From contig CAXXHQ010000001.1 of assembly GCA_963665265.2 (NCBI GenBank), forward strand, positions 930,001 through 994,000: 64,000 bases of DNA. Direction: 5' to 3'. This DNA is from CAXXHQ01 sp963665265. GTDB taxonomy: Bacteria; Planctomycetota; Planctomycetia; Pirellulales; Thermoguttaceae. The notes under the pieces were generated by a model. The model worked only from the letters and a program-made list of their open reading frames with translations. It did no database searches and was not told where the DNA came from. The position numbers and the translations under genes are program-made. Positions 35,019 through 43,235 of this stretch are shown in pieces; position 1 is the stretch's first letter, and every line of letters starts with the position of its first letter.

Positions 35019-35804
35019 ATGGAATACGTGAAAAAAAGCCGCTCCCTTTTGAAGTACGCGCTGATAAACGTCGCAGTCGTCATTGCGCTAAAGCTTGTCG
35101 CGCACTGGCTCGATTGGGAAATAATTTCTCTGAATCCCTTGTTTTCCGGAATCGTCGCGGCGAACGTGTTCTTAATGGGTTTTCTATTAAGCGGGGTGAT
35201 TGCCGACTACAAAGAAAGCGAGAGACTGCCGGGAGAATTGGCGGCAAGCCTCGAAACTATCGCGGAAGAGGCCGCTTCCATTTTTGCGCAAAAAAATGCG
35301 GCGCCCGCTCAGGACTTCTTAACCTACATGGTCGCCTTCAGCGAAGACGTCCGAGAATGGATGCACAAAATTAAGAAAACGCGTTACGTCATGGATGAGC
35401 TCGGACGAATGCCGTATTTCTTCCGCGACCTTGAAACTTTGACACAGGCCAATTTCATCGCTCGATTAAAACAAGAACAAGCCAATATCCGACGGATTTT
35501 GATACGCATACACACTATTCGCGAAACGTCGTTTATTTCATCAGGATACGTAATCGCCGACGCAACGACCTATCTGCTAATTATTGGACTCGTTCTTTCC
35601 AAAATCGAACCGTTCGTCGAGTCGCTATTCTTTGTCAGCGTTATCACTTTTTTGATGCGATATCTTGGCTTATTGATTCGAGACCTTGACAATCCCTTCG
35701 GCCACTACGAGGCTAATTCCGTCGAAGACGTTTCGTTAAAACCGGTCGACGACGCGATTTGTCGCATTAAGACGCTAGCGTCCAGCAAAAATGGACAAAA
35801 TTAG
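35019..35804 (+). CDS. Four-pass membrane protein, possibly bestrophin-like
   Basis: A 261-residue protein with a strong ribosome site (GAGGAGG 7 bases before ATG). Hydrophobic segments lie at about 12-29, 42-62, 181-198 and 200-218. The N-terminal region reads NPLFSGIVAANVFLMGFLLSGVIADYKESERLPGELAASLE, with a long charged helical region in between (VREWMHKIKKTRYVMDELGR...) and LGLLIRDLDNPFGHY near the end. The N-SGIVAANVFLMGFLLSGVIADYKESE and LIRDLDNPF pieces recall bestrophin-type channel proteins, whose family has the same four-helix layout and a conserved LDNPF/DDPF patch after helix 4, but I am not sure. It is enclosed by an exact 28-bp direct repeat and is AT-richer than its neighbours, so it may be acquired. 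Confidence 0.7.
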   Translation: MEYVKKSRSLLKYALINVAVVIALKLVAHWLDWEIISLNPLFSGIVAANVFLMGFLLSGVIADYKESERLPGELAASLETIAEEAASIFAQKNAAPAQDFLTYMVAFSEDVREWMHKIKKTRYVMDELGRMPYFFRDLETLTQANFIARLKQEQANIRRILIRIHTIRETSFISSGYVIADATTYLLIIGLVLSKIEPFVESLFFVSVITFLMRYLGLLIRDLDNPFGHYEANSVEDVSLKPVDDAICRIKTLASSKNGQN

Positions 35805-35912
35805 CGCCGTGGACAATAGAAGGAGACTCGCCAATTTTTCTGGCATTCAAAGTAGGCGGAGCCTAGCGATTCGACAAGCAGAACTTGCTCGGCATCGACT
35901 CTGCGCGAGTGC

Positions 35913-35940
35913 GAGGCGGAAAACGGTCAAGATCGATGCG
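35913..35940. repeat. Second copy of the 28-bp direct repeat
   Basis: Identical to 34827-34854. It lacks the left arm of the hairpin next to copy one. It ends 30 bases before the PEP-CTERM gene stop. Confidence 0.9.
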
Positions 35941-35970
35941 GCGAAGGGAAGCCAACTCCCCGCCGCGTCA

Positions 35971-38805
35971 TTATTTTCTGATCTTGCGTCCTAAAACTAG
36001 GGCGGCGGCCATCCCGACGATTATTGCGCAAACGCCCGGCTCGGGAACGGCGGTGACGTTCAACACGACGTCGTTGCCGGAGATGGCGAGCGTGCCGAAG
36101 CATCCGTCAAACCAGCCGGAGATATTTTCGCCTAATCCGCCGTCAATCGAACCGGCATCGATGAGCGTGTAGGTTCCAACGCTGATGCCGTCAATCGCGG
36201 TAAGCGTAAAATCGCTGAACTCCAGCGTGCTGACACGCAGCGTCGAATACGCCATCGAGATTTTATCGCTCGTTGAGAGCGGACCTAATTCTAAGGCGAG
36301 TTTCGAACCTTCATTAAGCCATAAATCGCCCGAGAGCTCGAGCGTGCCGCCGGCGATGCTGATCGTTCCGGAAGCGGAGACGCCAACCGAACCAGCGACG
36401 CAGACGGAGGCTCCGTCGGAGATATTTAGCGACCCGGCCTCGACCCGAAGCGTGGAATCGCATGTCAACTTCGAGCCGGTGCCTCTGACGTTCACCGTGC
36501 CAAGGGAGCCATCGAGAAAGCCAATATCGACATAGTACGAAGAGGCGGAACCTCCGTTCGTAATATTGAGCGTCCCCGTTCCTTGATAGCCGACGTATAA
36601 ATCTAAACGGTTCTTCCATGCAGAGCCGGGACCGGCGACGACGGCCGTGCCGGAGGAGCCTCTTAAATAGCCAAGGTAGCCTGTAAAGGAATCCACGGCA
36701 ACGCCGTTGGTAACGGTCAAAGCTCCGCTCTTCAGATATCCGGCGCCAAGATTGCGTGAATATTGCTCACTGATCAAATCCAAATTTACGACGACGTTTC
36801 GGCCCGCTTCGGAGTCGAACGCAAACGTTCGCTGAAGGCTTGCTTGCGAATCTAGAACTAAATTCATATCGCTTACAAGTCCAAAAACATTTACTACGCC
36901 GGTTCCGGTAAGTTGACCCGTAGAAACAAAAAGAGCGTCGGCATTGAGGGTTCCTCCGTCAAAGTTGATATGGCCCGCCGCTCCGACGGAAGCATTCTTG
37001 GCGAAAACCGTTCCGCCGTCAACGAGGTTAAGCGTGCCGGTTCCCGGAACGACGACGTTGATTAATCCAGGGCAACCGACTCGAAGAAAATCCGCCGATA
37101 AAATTGATCCGGAACCGCTAACGGTCGCCGTGCCGGAGGAGCCGCCATCGTAGCCGAGATTGATTATAAAGCCGCCGACCGAGCCGCCGCATGAAATATT
37201 TAGCGTTCCGGTTCCTTGATAACCGACGCTTAGATTCGACGTGAGGGCCCAAACGGAACCGGTTCCGGAGACGGAGGCGGCGCCCGAGGAGCCCGCTAAA
37301 TAGCCAAGGAAGCCGTTCGTCGAATAAATCGCGACGCCGTTGGAAATGTTCATCGCTGCGCTGCGATCCGCGGAATAGCCGACGCCGAGGTCGCCTCCTT
37401 GCGGAGCCCCTCGCCAAGCGTCCACGCGTAAATGGACGAGGATGTTTTGGCCGGGCTCATTTTGGATGGAAAACGTTTGATTACGACTTTCCTCGGAATC
37501 GAAAACGAGATTAACGTCGCTGACCAATCCAAGGACATTGACCACGCCCGTTCCGGAAAGTTGGCGTGAACCGGCGAGAAGCGTTTTCGCCGAGAGAGTT
37601 CCGCCGTTGAAATTGATCTGCCCGGCGGAGCCGACCGCAACCGTCGCGACGACGGAAACCAAACCGCCGTCTGAAATACTGAGCGTTCCGGCGCCGAGAG
37701 AAATGCCGCCGTATTTTTCAAAACCGACATAAAGGCCATCCGAGCACGTCCATTTGGATCCGGTTCCGCTAACAGTCGCCGCGCCGGAGGCCCCATCAAA
37801 GCCTGTGAGATAAGCAGTGGAAGAAGCGACGACGGCCCCTTCGGAAATGTTGAGTGATGAGGAACCGCCAACACGAATATCCTCAGCGCACGTCCATGTG
37901 GAGCCGGTTCCGCTGACGTTAATCACGGTGGAACTTGCAGCGGCATAGCCAGAATATGAGCGGCGACATGAAACGGCGGCGCCGTTTAGAATATTGAGCG
38001 TTCCTGATCCGACGCTACAATAATCGTTTATTCGCAATGCCGAGCCAGTTCCGCTGACGGTTGCTTCGCCGTTAGCGCCGTCATAGCGCCCTACGCTGAA
38101 ACTGTCGGCGGCGACGACTCCGCCGTTCAGAATTTTAATCGCGCCTGAGGCGAATTCGCCGACATCCAAGCTGCCGCAGGTCAGTTTCGAACCGGTTCCG
38201 ACGACGGTCATCTCGCCGTAGGCACGGTATGGGAACCAAGGAGCGCCGTCATGTACGCCGAGCGTCACGGCGCCGGAGACGGAAGCGAAGCCGCCGTTAG
38301 TGATATTAAACGTTCCAGTTCCTTCGTAGCCAACGTAAACGCTTCCGCTCGTCCATCTCGAACCGGTTCCGTCGACGGTAACCGCGCCGCGAGCTCCGCT
38401 CTCGTAACCGAGTTCGACCACCCAGGAAAATGAAACGAAGGCGCCGTTCAAAACGTTAAGAGATCCCGTTCCGGATTCACCGACTGAAACATATCGGCCG
38501 ATCCATTCCGAGCCGGTTCCGCTGACGGTCGCCTCGCTTGCTCCTCCGTATAAATAATTGATAAAAACGGCGTCGGAGATTATTTTGCTTCCGCCGTTCA
38601 CAACGAGCTTTCCACTCGCGTATTGTCCGACGTAAGCGAGGGTATCGCTCGTCCACAACGCCGGGTTGGAAGGGCTGACGGCGCCGGTCGCGGTGATGAC
38701 TGCGAAGACCGGGGAAACGACGAGAAAAAACACCGCGAGATTGGCTACGCAAATGCAAAGAATTCTCTTGGCGGAGAATGCGGAACAACGTTGACAAGCG
38801 CCCAT
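35971..38805 (-). CDS. PEP-CTERM protein with T5SS/PEP-CTERM-associated repeats
   Basis: A 944-residue secreted protein. The ATG at 38805 follows GAGGGGG at good spacing and opens a signal peptide (about residues 15-35, RILCICVANLAVFFLVVSPVFA). The body is a run of beta-helix-like repeats with the cores VSGTGS(E/T/K)W, GYxGTGTLNITNGG and VGxSGxGSLNVLNG; ten GTGS-type cores can be counted. The C-terminus has the PEP-CTERM signal VPEPGVCAIIVGMAAALVLG followed by RKIRK, so the protein is sorted by an exosortase-type system and probably becomes surface-attached. It contains a large internal duplication (see findings). No exosortase gene is in the window. Confidence 0.9.
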   Translation of the reverse strand: MGACQRCSAFSAKRILCICVANLAVFFLVVSPVFAVITATGAVSPSNPALWTSDTLAYVGQYASGKLVVNGGSKIISDAVFINYLYGGASEATVSGTGSEWIGRYVSVGESGTGSLNVLNGAFVSFSWVVELGYESGARGAVTVDGTGSRWTSGSVYVGYEGTGTFNITNGGFASVSGAVTLGVHDGAPWFPYRAYGEMTVVGTGSKLTCGSLDVGEFASGAIKILNGGVVAADSFSVGRYDGANGEATVSGTGSALRINDYCSVGSGTLNILNGAAVSCRRSYSGYAAASSTVINVSGTGSTWTCAEDIRVGGSSSLNISEGAVVASSTAYLTGFDGASGAATVSGTGSKWTCSDGLYVGFEKYGGISLGAGTLSISDGGLVSVVATVAVGSAGQINFNGGTLSAKTLLAGSRQLSGTGVVNVLGLVSDVNLVFDSEESRNQTFSIQNEPGQNILVHLRVDAWRGAPQGGDLGVGYSADRSAAMNISNGVAIYSTNGFLGYLAGSSGAASVSGTGSVWALTSNLSVGYQGTGTLNISCGGSVGGFIINLGYDGGSSGTATVSGSGSILSADFLRVGCPGLINVVVPGTGTLNLVDGGTVFAKNASVGAAGHINFDGGTLNADALFVSTGQLTGTGVVNVFGLVSDMNLVLDSQASLQRTFAFDSEAGRNVVVNLDLISEQYSRNLGAGYLKSGALTVTNGVAVDSFTGYLGYLRGSSGTAVVAGPGSAWKNRLDLYVGYQGTGTLNITNGGSASSYYVDIGFLDGSLGTVNVRGTGSKLTCDSTLRVEAGSLNISDGASVCVAGSVGVSASGTISIAGGTLELSGDLWLNEGSKLALELGPLSTSDKISMAYSTLRVSTLEFSDFTLTAIDGISVGTYTLIDAGSIDGGLGENISGWFDGCFGTLAISGNDVVLNVTAVPEPGVCAIIVGMAAALVLGRKIRK

Positions 38806-39112
38806 GAAATTCCCCCTCTGTTTTTCTTGCGGCAAAACTAAAAAAGCTTTGAAAAGCGCCGCAAAAAACGCTTATGAAAACACATTTATCGTAACGTTTT
38901 CTCTTGAACTAAGCAATTTTTGCCGCTCTAGTTTTATCGGCTCTAGGAGCCGTCTATTTTAGTCGGCAGTAGCCGTCAAAATTCACAAGAAGACCGCTTG
39001 CCGCTAAGATCTTTTCCGGGGGTATCGCTGCGATCAACACCCCGGCTAATAGCGGCGAACCCTCCGGGTTCGAGGAACGGCGTCGTCAATCAGAACGATT
39101 AAAAGGAACGCT
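38806..39112. other. Spacer with palindromes
   Basis: No gene. Inverted repeats CCGGGGGT...ACACCCCGG (39016-39045) and GAACCC TCC GGGTTC (39057-39071) belong to the dispersed palindrome types of this window. The 5' part carries a strong ribosome site of the PEP-CTERM gene and A-rich runs. Confidence 0.55.
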
Positions 39113-40624
39113 CTAATCGGCGTAGTCGAAATCGCGGATGGCGGCGGCAAGGTCGGCGAAGGTATAGGAGGCGGCCTCGACGGTCGGCTCAAAACCTAAT
39201 TCCCGAAGAGCGGCGCTCGTCACCGGACTAAGGCTCGCCAACTTGGCGCGGCGCAAACTCTCGCCGAACAATCGGACCAAGGAGCGGGCGACGGACGAGC
39301 TGGTGACGGTCACCCATTCGATTTGTCCAAGGGCTAAACGCGAGGCGATCTCCGGCTCGGGCGAATCGACGTCGTCGCTCGAATAGGCGACGACCTGTTC
39401 GATCAAGGCGCCGGCCGCGTTCAATTTGTCGGGCAGGACGTCGCGGCCTCGGCTCGCGCGAATTAGCAGCAGGCGCTTGCCTTTCGCATCGACGGCGAGC
39501 GCGTCGGCCAACGATTCGGCGACGAACTGAGGCGGAACGAGATCGGCGCGGAGCCGATACTCGGCGAGTTTGTCGGCCGTACCCGGTCCGATAGCGGCGA
39601 TCTTCGCGCCGTTGAATCGGCGGAGGTCGGCGCCTTGCTCATAAATCCGTTCGAGGAAATAGCGAACGCCGTTTGCGCTGGAGAAGACGACCCAATCGAA
39701 TTCGCCGAGGCGGCGGATCACGTCATCGACCGGCGCCCAGTCGGGCGGATCGGAGATGGCGATAGCCGGTTGAAGGAGCGTTTCGGCGCCAAGTTCGCGG
39801 AACGCGGAGCCGAGAGCGTCGTCGGCTCCTTGCGGTCGAGTGACTAACACGCATTGTCCGAACAACGGGCGCGAGGAATACCAGGAGGCGATCGGAGCCA
39901 ACTCGACGGCGGCTCCGACGATGACGACGGCGGGCGATTGAATTTTTTTTCGTTCGACGACGTCGGCCAATTCGCCCAACGTGCAACGGACCAGCGATTG
40001 ATCGGGCATGGCGCAGCGGCGGACGAGGGCGACGGGTTCGTCGGCGGGGCGGCCGGCGCCAAGCAACGCTTCGCTCCAAACGCGCGCACTGCGCACGCCC
40101 ATGTAAAAGACCAAGGCGCCGGGGAACTCGGCGAGTTTGGCGTAGTCGAGCGGGGCGACTCTCTTTTCGCCTCGCAGGTGGCCGGTGACGAAGGCGACGG
40201 CGGAAGAAATTTCGCCGTGGGTGAGCGGAATCTCTGCGTAAGCGGCGGCGGCGGTGGCGGCCGTGGCGGCGGGAACGATTTCGTAGGCGACTCCGGCGGC
40301 GGTCAATGCGGCGGTCTCTTCGAAGGCGCGACCGAAAATCGTCGGATCGCCTCCTTTCAAACGGACGACCGTTCTGCAGCGTCGCGCGGCGTCGATCATC
40401 ATGCGATGAATTTCGTCTTGCGAGAATTCACGGCCGCCGTGTCGCCCTAGGCAAACGCGTTCGCACGTCGAGGGAACGTAATTCAACAAGGCCGGATCGA
40501 CGAGATAGTCGTAGATGACGCAATCGGCGCGGCGGAGCAGTTCGACGCCGCGAAGCGTAATGAGGTCGGGCGAACCGGGGCCCGCGCCGACGAGATAAAC
40601 GGAAGGACGTTGTGCGTGATGCAT
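39113..40624 (-). CDS. CobA-HemD fusion: uroporphyrinogen-III methyltransferase / synthase
   Basis: A 503-residue two-domain protein. Residues 1-245 are a SAM uroporphyrinogen-III C-methyltransferase (VYLVGAGPGSPDLITLRGVELLRRADCVIYDYLV, VRLKGGDPTIFGR, EIPLTHGEISSAVAFVTGHL, LVFYMGV). From about 255 to the end is a HemD-type uroporphyrinogen-III synthase (VLVTRPQGADDALGSAFRELGAETLLQPAI, DWVVFSSANGVRYFLERI, KIAAIGPGTADKL, VTSSSVARSLVRLF). It feeds siroheme or B12 synthesis, the former needed for sulfite reduction in the cysH pathway seen nearby. The ATG at 40624 (MHHAQRP) fits the family start; upstream in-frame codons are in a low-complexity repeat. Confidence 0.92.
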   Translation of the reverse strand: MHHAQRPSVYLVGAGPGSPDLITLRGVELLRRADCVIYDYLVDPALLNYVPSTCERVCLGRHGGREFSQDEIHRMMIDAARRCRTVVRLKGGDPTIFGRAFEETAALTAAGVAYEIVPAATAATAAAAYAEIPLTHGEISSAVAFVTGHLRGEKRVAPLDYAKLAEFPGALVFYMGVRSARVWSEALLGAGRPADEPVALVRRCAMPDQSLVRCTLGELADVVERKKIQSPAVVIVGAAVELAPIASWYSSRPLFGQCVLVTRPQGADDALGSAFRELGAETLLQPAIAISDPPDWAPVDDVIRRLGEFDWVVFSSANGVRYFLERIYEQGADLRRFNGAKIAAIGPGTADKLAEYRLRADLVPPQFVAESLADALAVDAKGKRLLLIRASRGRDVLPDKLNAAGALIEQVVAYSSDDVDSPEPEIASRLALGQIEWVTVTSSSVARSLVRLFGESLRRAKLASLSPVTSAALRELGFEPTVEAASYTFADLAAAIRDFDYAD

Positions 40625-40640
40625 AGCAGTAAAGGCTGAA

Positions 40641-40716
40641 GGAAGAAGGATGAGGGATGAAGGATGCAAGCAAGAAAGAGAAAGTCGCAACCTTCATCCT
40701 TCATAATTCATCATTG
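40641..40716. repeat. GGATGAGGGATGAAGG repeat and its inverted partner
   Basis: The sequence GGAAGAAGGATGAGGGATGA (40641-40660) continues as AGGATGC and is matched again at 42414-42440. Inverted GCAACCTTCATCCTTC (about 40687-40702) faces it. The low-complexity purine motif is intergenic in both places. Confidence 0.6.
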
Positions 40717-40718
40717 CT

Positions 40719-41198
40719 TTATAACCCCATGCCGAGGAAACCGCCGCGGCTTTCGGTTTCTTTCTCGAGGCGTTCGATTCGTTCGACGGTTTTCTGCAAA
40801 TCGCCGGCGGCGATGTAACGGTTGAATTCGATGCGAACCGATTCGGCCACCGTCGCGCGCAACCATTTGACGGCCTGGGCGGTGAGCCAATCGCACGTCT
40901 CGCCGTCCATTTCGATCGTCGTCAAATCGCAGGCGATCGTGACTTGATCTTCGGCGTCGGTGAGCGCGGTTCCCTCGAAGCGGAAGGCGACCATGCCGAG
41001 CGTCGGATGATTGGCGAAATGAAAGACGCAGCGAGCATTGCAGAGAAAGAAGGCGTTGTGAACGCCGTGCTTCGTAACGGCGCTTCGCATCCGCTCGTAC
41101 AAGGCGGCGGTTTCTTCGGGCGCGTCGAGCGGCACGTCGAAACGCGCGACTGATCGCAAAGGGACGCAATCGAAACTGATTTCCACAAACTGGCTCAT
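40719..41198 (-). CDS. Conserved hypothetical protein
   Basis: A 159-residue soluble protein (MSQFVEISFDCVPLRSVARFDVPLDAPEET ... AALYERMRSAVTKHGVHNAFFLCNARCVFHFANHPTLGMVAFRFEGTALTD). The mix of aliphatic strands and one terminal coiled helix (DLQKTVERIERLEKETES) ending in GGFLGMGL looks like the small conserved planctomycete proteins often found near cobalamin or sulfur genes. I do not recognise a named family. It lies 94 bases upstream of the CobA-HemD gene on the same strand and faces cysH, so it may be co-transcribed with the former. Confidence 0.65.
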   Translation of the reverse strand: MSQFVEISFDCVPLRSVARFDVPLDAPEETAALYERMRSAVTKHGVHNAFFLCNARCVFHFANHPTLGMVAFRFEGTALTDAEDQVTIACDLTTIEMDGETCDWLTAQAVKWLRATVAESVRIEFNRYIAAGDLQKTVERIERLEKETESRGGFLGMGL

Positions 41199-41558
41199 AG
41201 GTTTATCTCGTTATGCGTCGCCGGGCAAAGCCTAGTGACGAGTTAAGGGCGCGTGCAAGTAAGCGCTCTGCTGGAATACGTACTGATCATCACGCATTGT
41301 AGGGGGCGAATCGGAAAGCGGATAGTCGGCGAGGGACTATTGCAGAGCGTCACGGAGGAAACGAAAAAGTTCGACGGAGGTTGAACAACACGAGTAAATA
41401 TGCCATCGGAGTTTTATTCATTAGCTGGCCGATGATTATTAACTACCAAATATGACAAAAAGACCGAAACCCCTCTTCCCTGCTGGCCGATAAGAGATAT
41501 AATCTCTATATCACTAATTGAATCATACTAGTAAACATTAATTGCGACAAGGTGAATT
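41199..41558 (+). promoter_or_regulatory. Upstream region of cysH with TATAAT inside a small palindrome
   Basis: No gene in this divergent spacer. TATAAT at 41498-41503 is a perfect -10 box, sitting in the palindrome AGAGAT/ATCTCT (41493-41507). A -35 box is not obvious. The palindrome could be a repressor site overlapping the promoter; this is inference only. Confidence 0.4.
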
Positions 41559-42401
41559 ATGGCGGAACCTGCGAAAAAACCGCCCCTTGCCGTTGAGCGT
41601 AGAAAAGGACACGGAGAAGAGATTATGAGCGCCGTCGCAGAAACCGTTCGATCCATTTCCCCAGCGCAGCCAATCGTGTGGCGGCCGACGGCTCGGCCGA
41701 AGCTGGAGCCGACGCCGGAATTGCTGGCCGAGCTGGACCGCGTGAGCGTGGAATTGGAGAGCGCGACCCCGGAGGAGATTTTGACCTGGGCGATTGAGAA
41801 CTATTCGACGCGTTTCACGATGGCGACGGGCTTGGGGCCGGAAGGATGCGTCATCATTTCGATGTTGGCGAAGATTGATCCGACGGCATACGTTTTCAAT
41901 TTAGACACCGGATATCAATTTGCCGAGACTCTTGAGTTGCGCGAACGGATTCAGGAGAAGTACGGCATGACGATCGACTTGCAGCGGCCGGCGCTTTCGG
42001 TCGAGGAATACGAGCGGCTGAACGGCGGACCGGTTTACGCGACGAATTCGGACCGCTGCTGCAACGACCGTAAGATTCAGGTTTTGCATCGCGTGGCCGC
42101 GCACTTCGACGCATGGGCGACGGGCGTGCGTCGGGATCAGAGCCCGACGCGAGCCGGAACGCCGATCGTGAAATGGGATAAGAAATTCGGGATGGTAAAA
42201 ATCAGTCCTCTGGCCAGGTGGACGAAGAAGGACGTTTGGCGACGGATCGTCGAAGAGGACGTGCCGTACAATCCGCTGCACAATCAAGGCTACCCGAGCA
42301 TCGGCTGCAAGCCTTGCACGCGAGCCGTCTTGGCCGGCGAGGACGAGCGGGCCGGTCGCTGGAGCGGATCGGCGAAGACGGAGTGCGGACTGCATACTTA
42401 A
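41559..42401 (+). CDS. cysH: Phosphoadenylyl/adenylyl-sulfate reductase
   Basis: A 280-residue thioredoxin-dependent reductase of APS or PAPS to sulfite. The PP-motif/P-loop region (TMATGLGPEGCVIISMLAKID, NLDTGYQFAETLELRERIQEKYGM) is followed by a cysteine pair DRCCNDRK at about residues 165-167 and by the CKPC motif near 249 with a terminal TECGLH near 275. The CC plus CxxC arrangement indicates an iron-sulfur cluster, so it probably uses APS (assimilatory APS reductase), not only PAPS. The start at 41559 follows AAGGTG; MSAVAE at 41625 also has a good GGAGAAG and is an alternative. CysC at 46108 is the matching kinase of the pathway. Confidence 0.94.
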   Translation: MAEPAKKPPLAVERRKGHGEEIMSAVAETVRSISPAQPIVWRPTARPKLEPTPELLAELDRVSVELESATPEEILTWAIENYSTRFTMATGLGPEGCVIISMLAKIDPTAYVFNLDTGYQFAETLELRERIQEKYGMTIDLQRPALSVEEYERLNGGPVYATNSDRCCNDRKIQVLHRVAAHFDAWATGVRRDQSPTRAGTPIVKWDKKFGMVKISPLARWTKKDVWRRIVEEDVPYNPLHNQGYPSIGCKPCTRAVLAGEDERAGRWSGSAKTECGLHT

Positions 42402-42413
42402 CGAGCAAGTATG

Positions 42414-42440
42414 AAGGAAGAAGGATGAGGGATGAAGGAC
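42414..42440. repeat. Second GGATGAGGGATGAAGG repeat copy
   Basis: Directly downstream of the cysH stop, matching the copy at 40641. The following sequence to 42530 has no gene. Confidence 0.6.
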
Positions 42441-42530
42441 GCAACAGGGTTACGGGCGCTCTAACATCCGTCGATACTTGTTCGCAATTTCGTGCTTTCG
42501 TGATCCGCGTGATTTCCGAAAATACGCGAT

Positions 42531-43103
42531 TTAAAAGCGTTCGCGGACGGTTTTGCGGACTTCGTCGAGCCACGCGGTTCGATCTTCAGGCTTGCTCATG
42601 ATGATCGATTCGAAGTTACGGCGGTAGAAGTCGGTGAGGCCGCAGAAGCCGAAGACGCAGTTTTTCCAATAGTTTTCGAGCGGGTCTCCGTAGAGTTTCA
42701 ACTCGGCGTCGCGCGGCGTGTTCGAGGTGGTGAAGACGACCGCTTTTCGTCCGCCCCAGAAACCTTCGAGACCGTTGGGCCCGAACTTGTAGCAAATGCC
42801 TTGTCGAATGACGCGATCGAGCCATCCTTTGAGGATAGCCGGCGGGGCCGACCACCAGTTCGGATGAATGACGACGAAGCCGTCGGCCGATTGCACTTCG
42901 TCGCAATGCTGACGAATGACCGGCGGCAGTTCGGCGTCGCGAGGGATTTCATCGTTCGGCAAGACGGGATCAAACCCTTCGGCGTAGAGATCGTGGAAGA
43001 CGACTTCGTGTCCGGCGATCTTTAATTCGTCGATCGTCGCGGCGGCGACGGCATGACAGAAGCTACCTTGTTTTTGGTGTCCGAGGATAACGAGGATTTT
43101 CAT
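42531..43103 (-). CDS. NAD(P)H-dependent flavodoxin-fold oxidoreductase
   Basis: A 190-residue flavoprotein. The FMN/phosphate loop is LVILGHQKQGSFCHAVAAATIDEL near the start, followed by the quinone-reductase signature HPNWWSAPPAILKGWLDRVIRQGICYKFG and GFCGLTDFY. This layout matches the KefF/MdaB/NQO1-like NAD(P)H dehydrogenase (quinone) family. It reduces quinones or similar electrophiles by two electrons. The substrate cannot be told. It is transcribed toward cysH and ends 129 bases from its stop. Confidence 0.9.
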   Translation of the reverse strand: MKILVILGHQKQGSFCHAVAAATIDELKIAGHEVVFHDLYAEGFDPVLPNDEIPRDAELPPVIRQHCDEVQSADGFVVIHPNWWSAPPAILKGWLDRVIRQGICYKFGPNGLEGFWGGRKAVVFTTSNTPRDAELKLYGDPLENYWKNCVFGFCGLTDFYRRNFESIIMSKPEDRTAWLDEVRKTVRERF

Positions 43104-43134
43104 AACGGAGGATCTCGGCGGTTGGGCGTGAACG

Positions 43135-43170
43135 AAAAAAGCCTACGACTTTCGGAAAAGCCGCAGGCTT
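43135..43170 (-). terminator. Rho-independent terminator downstream of alpha-glucan phosphorylase
   Basis: As minus-strand RNA, AAGCCTGCGGCTTTT pairs with GAAAGTCGTAGGCTT through two G-U pairs, and then comes TTTTTT (43135-43140). The stem is complete only on the minus strand, which fixes its direction. Confidence 0.82.
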
Positions 43171-43235
43171 GTATAGACAAAAACGAATAAATCGCGGTTC
43201 GGCTTTAAGGCCGATTTTACCATCGCCAAGGGCGA

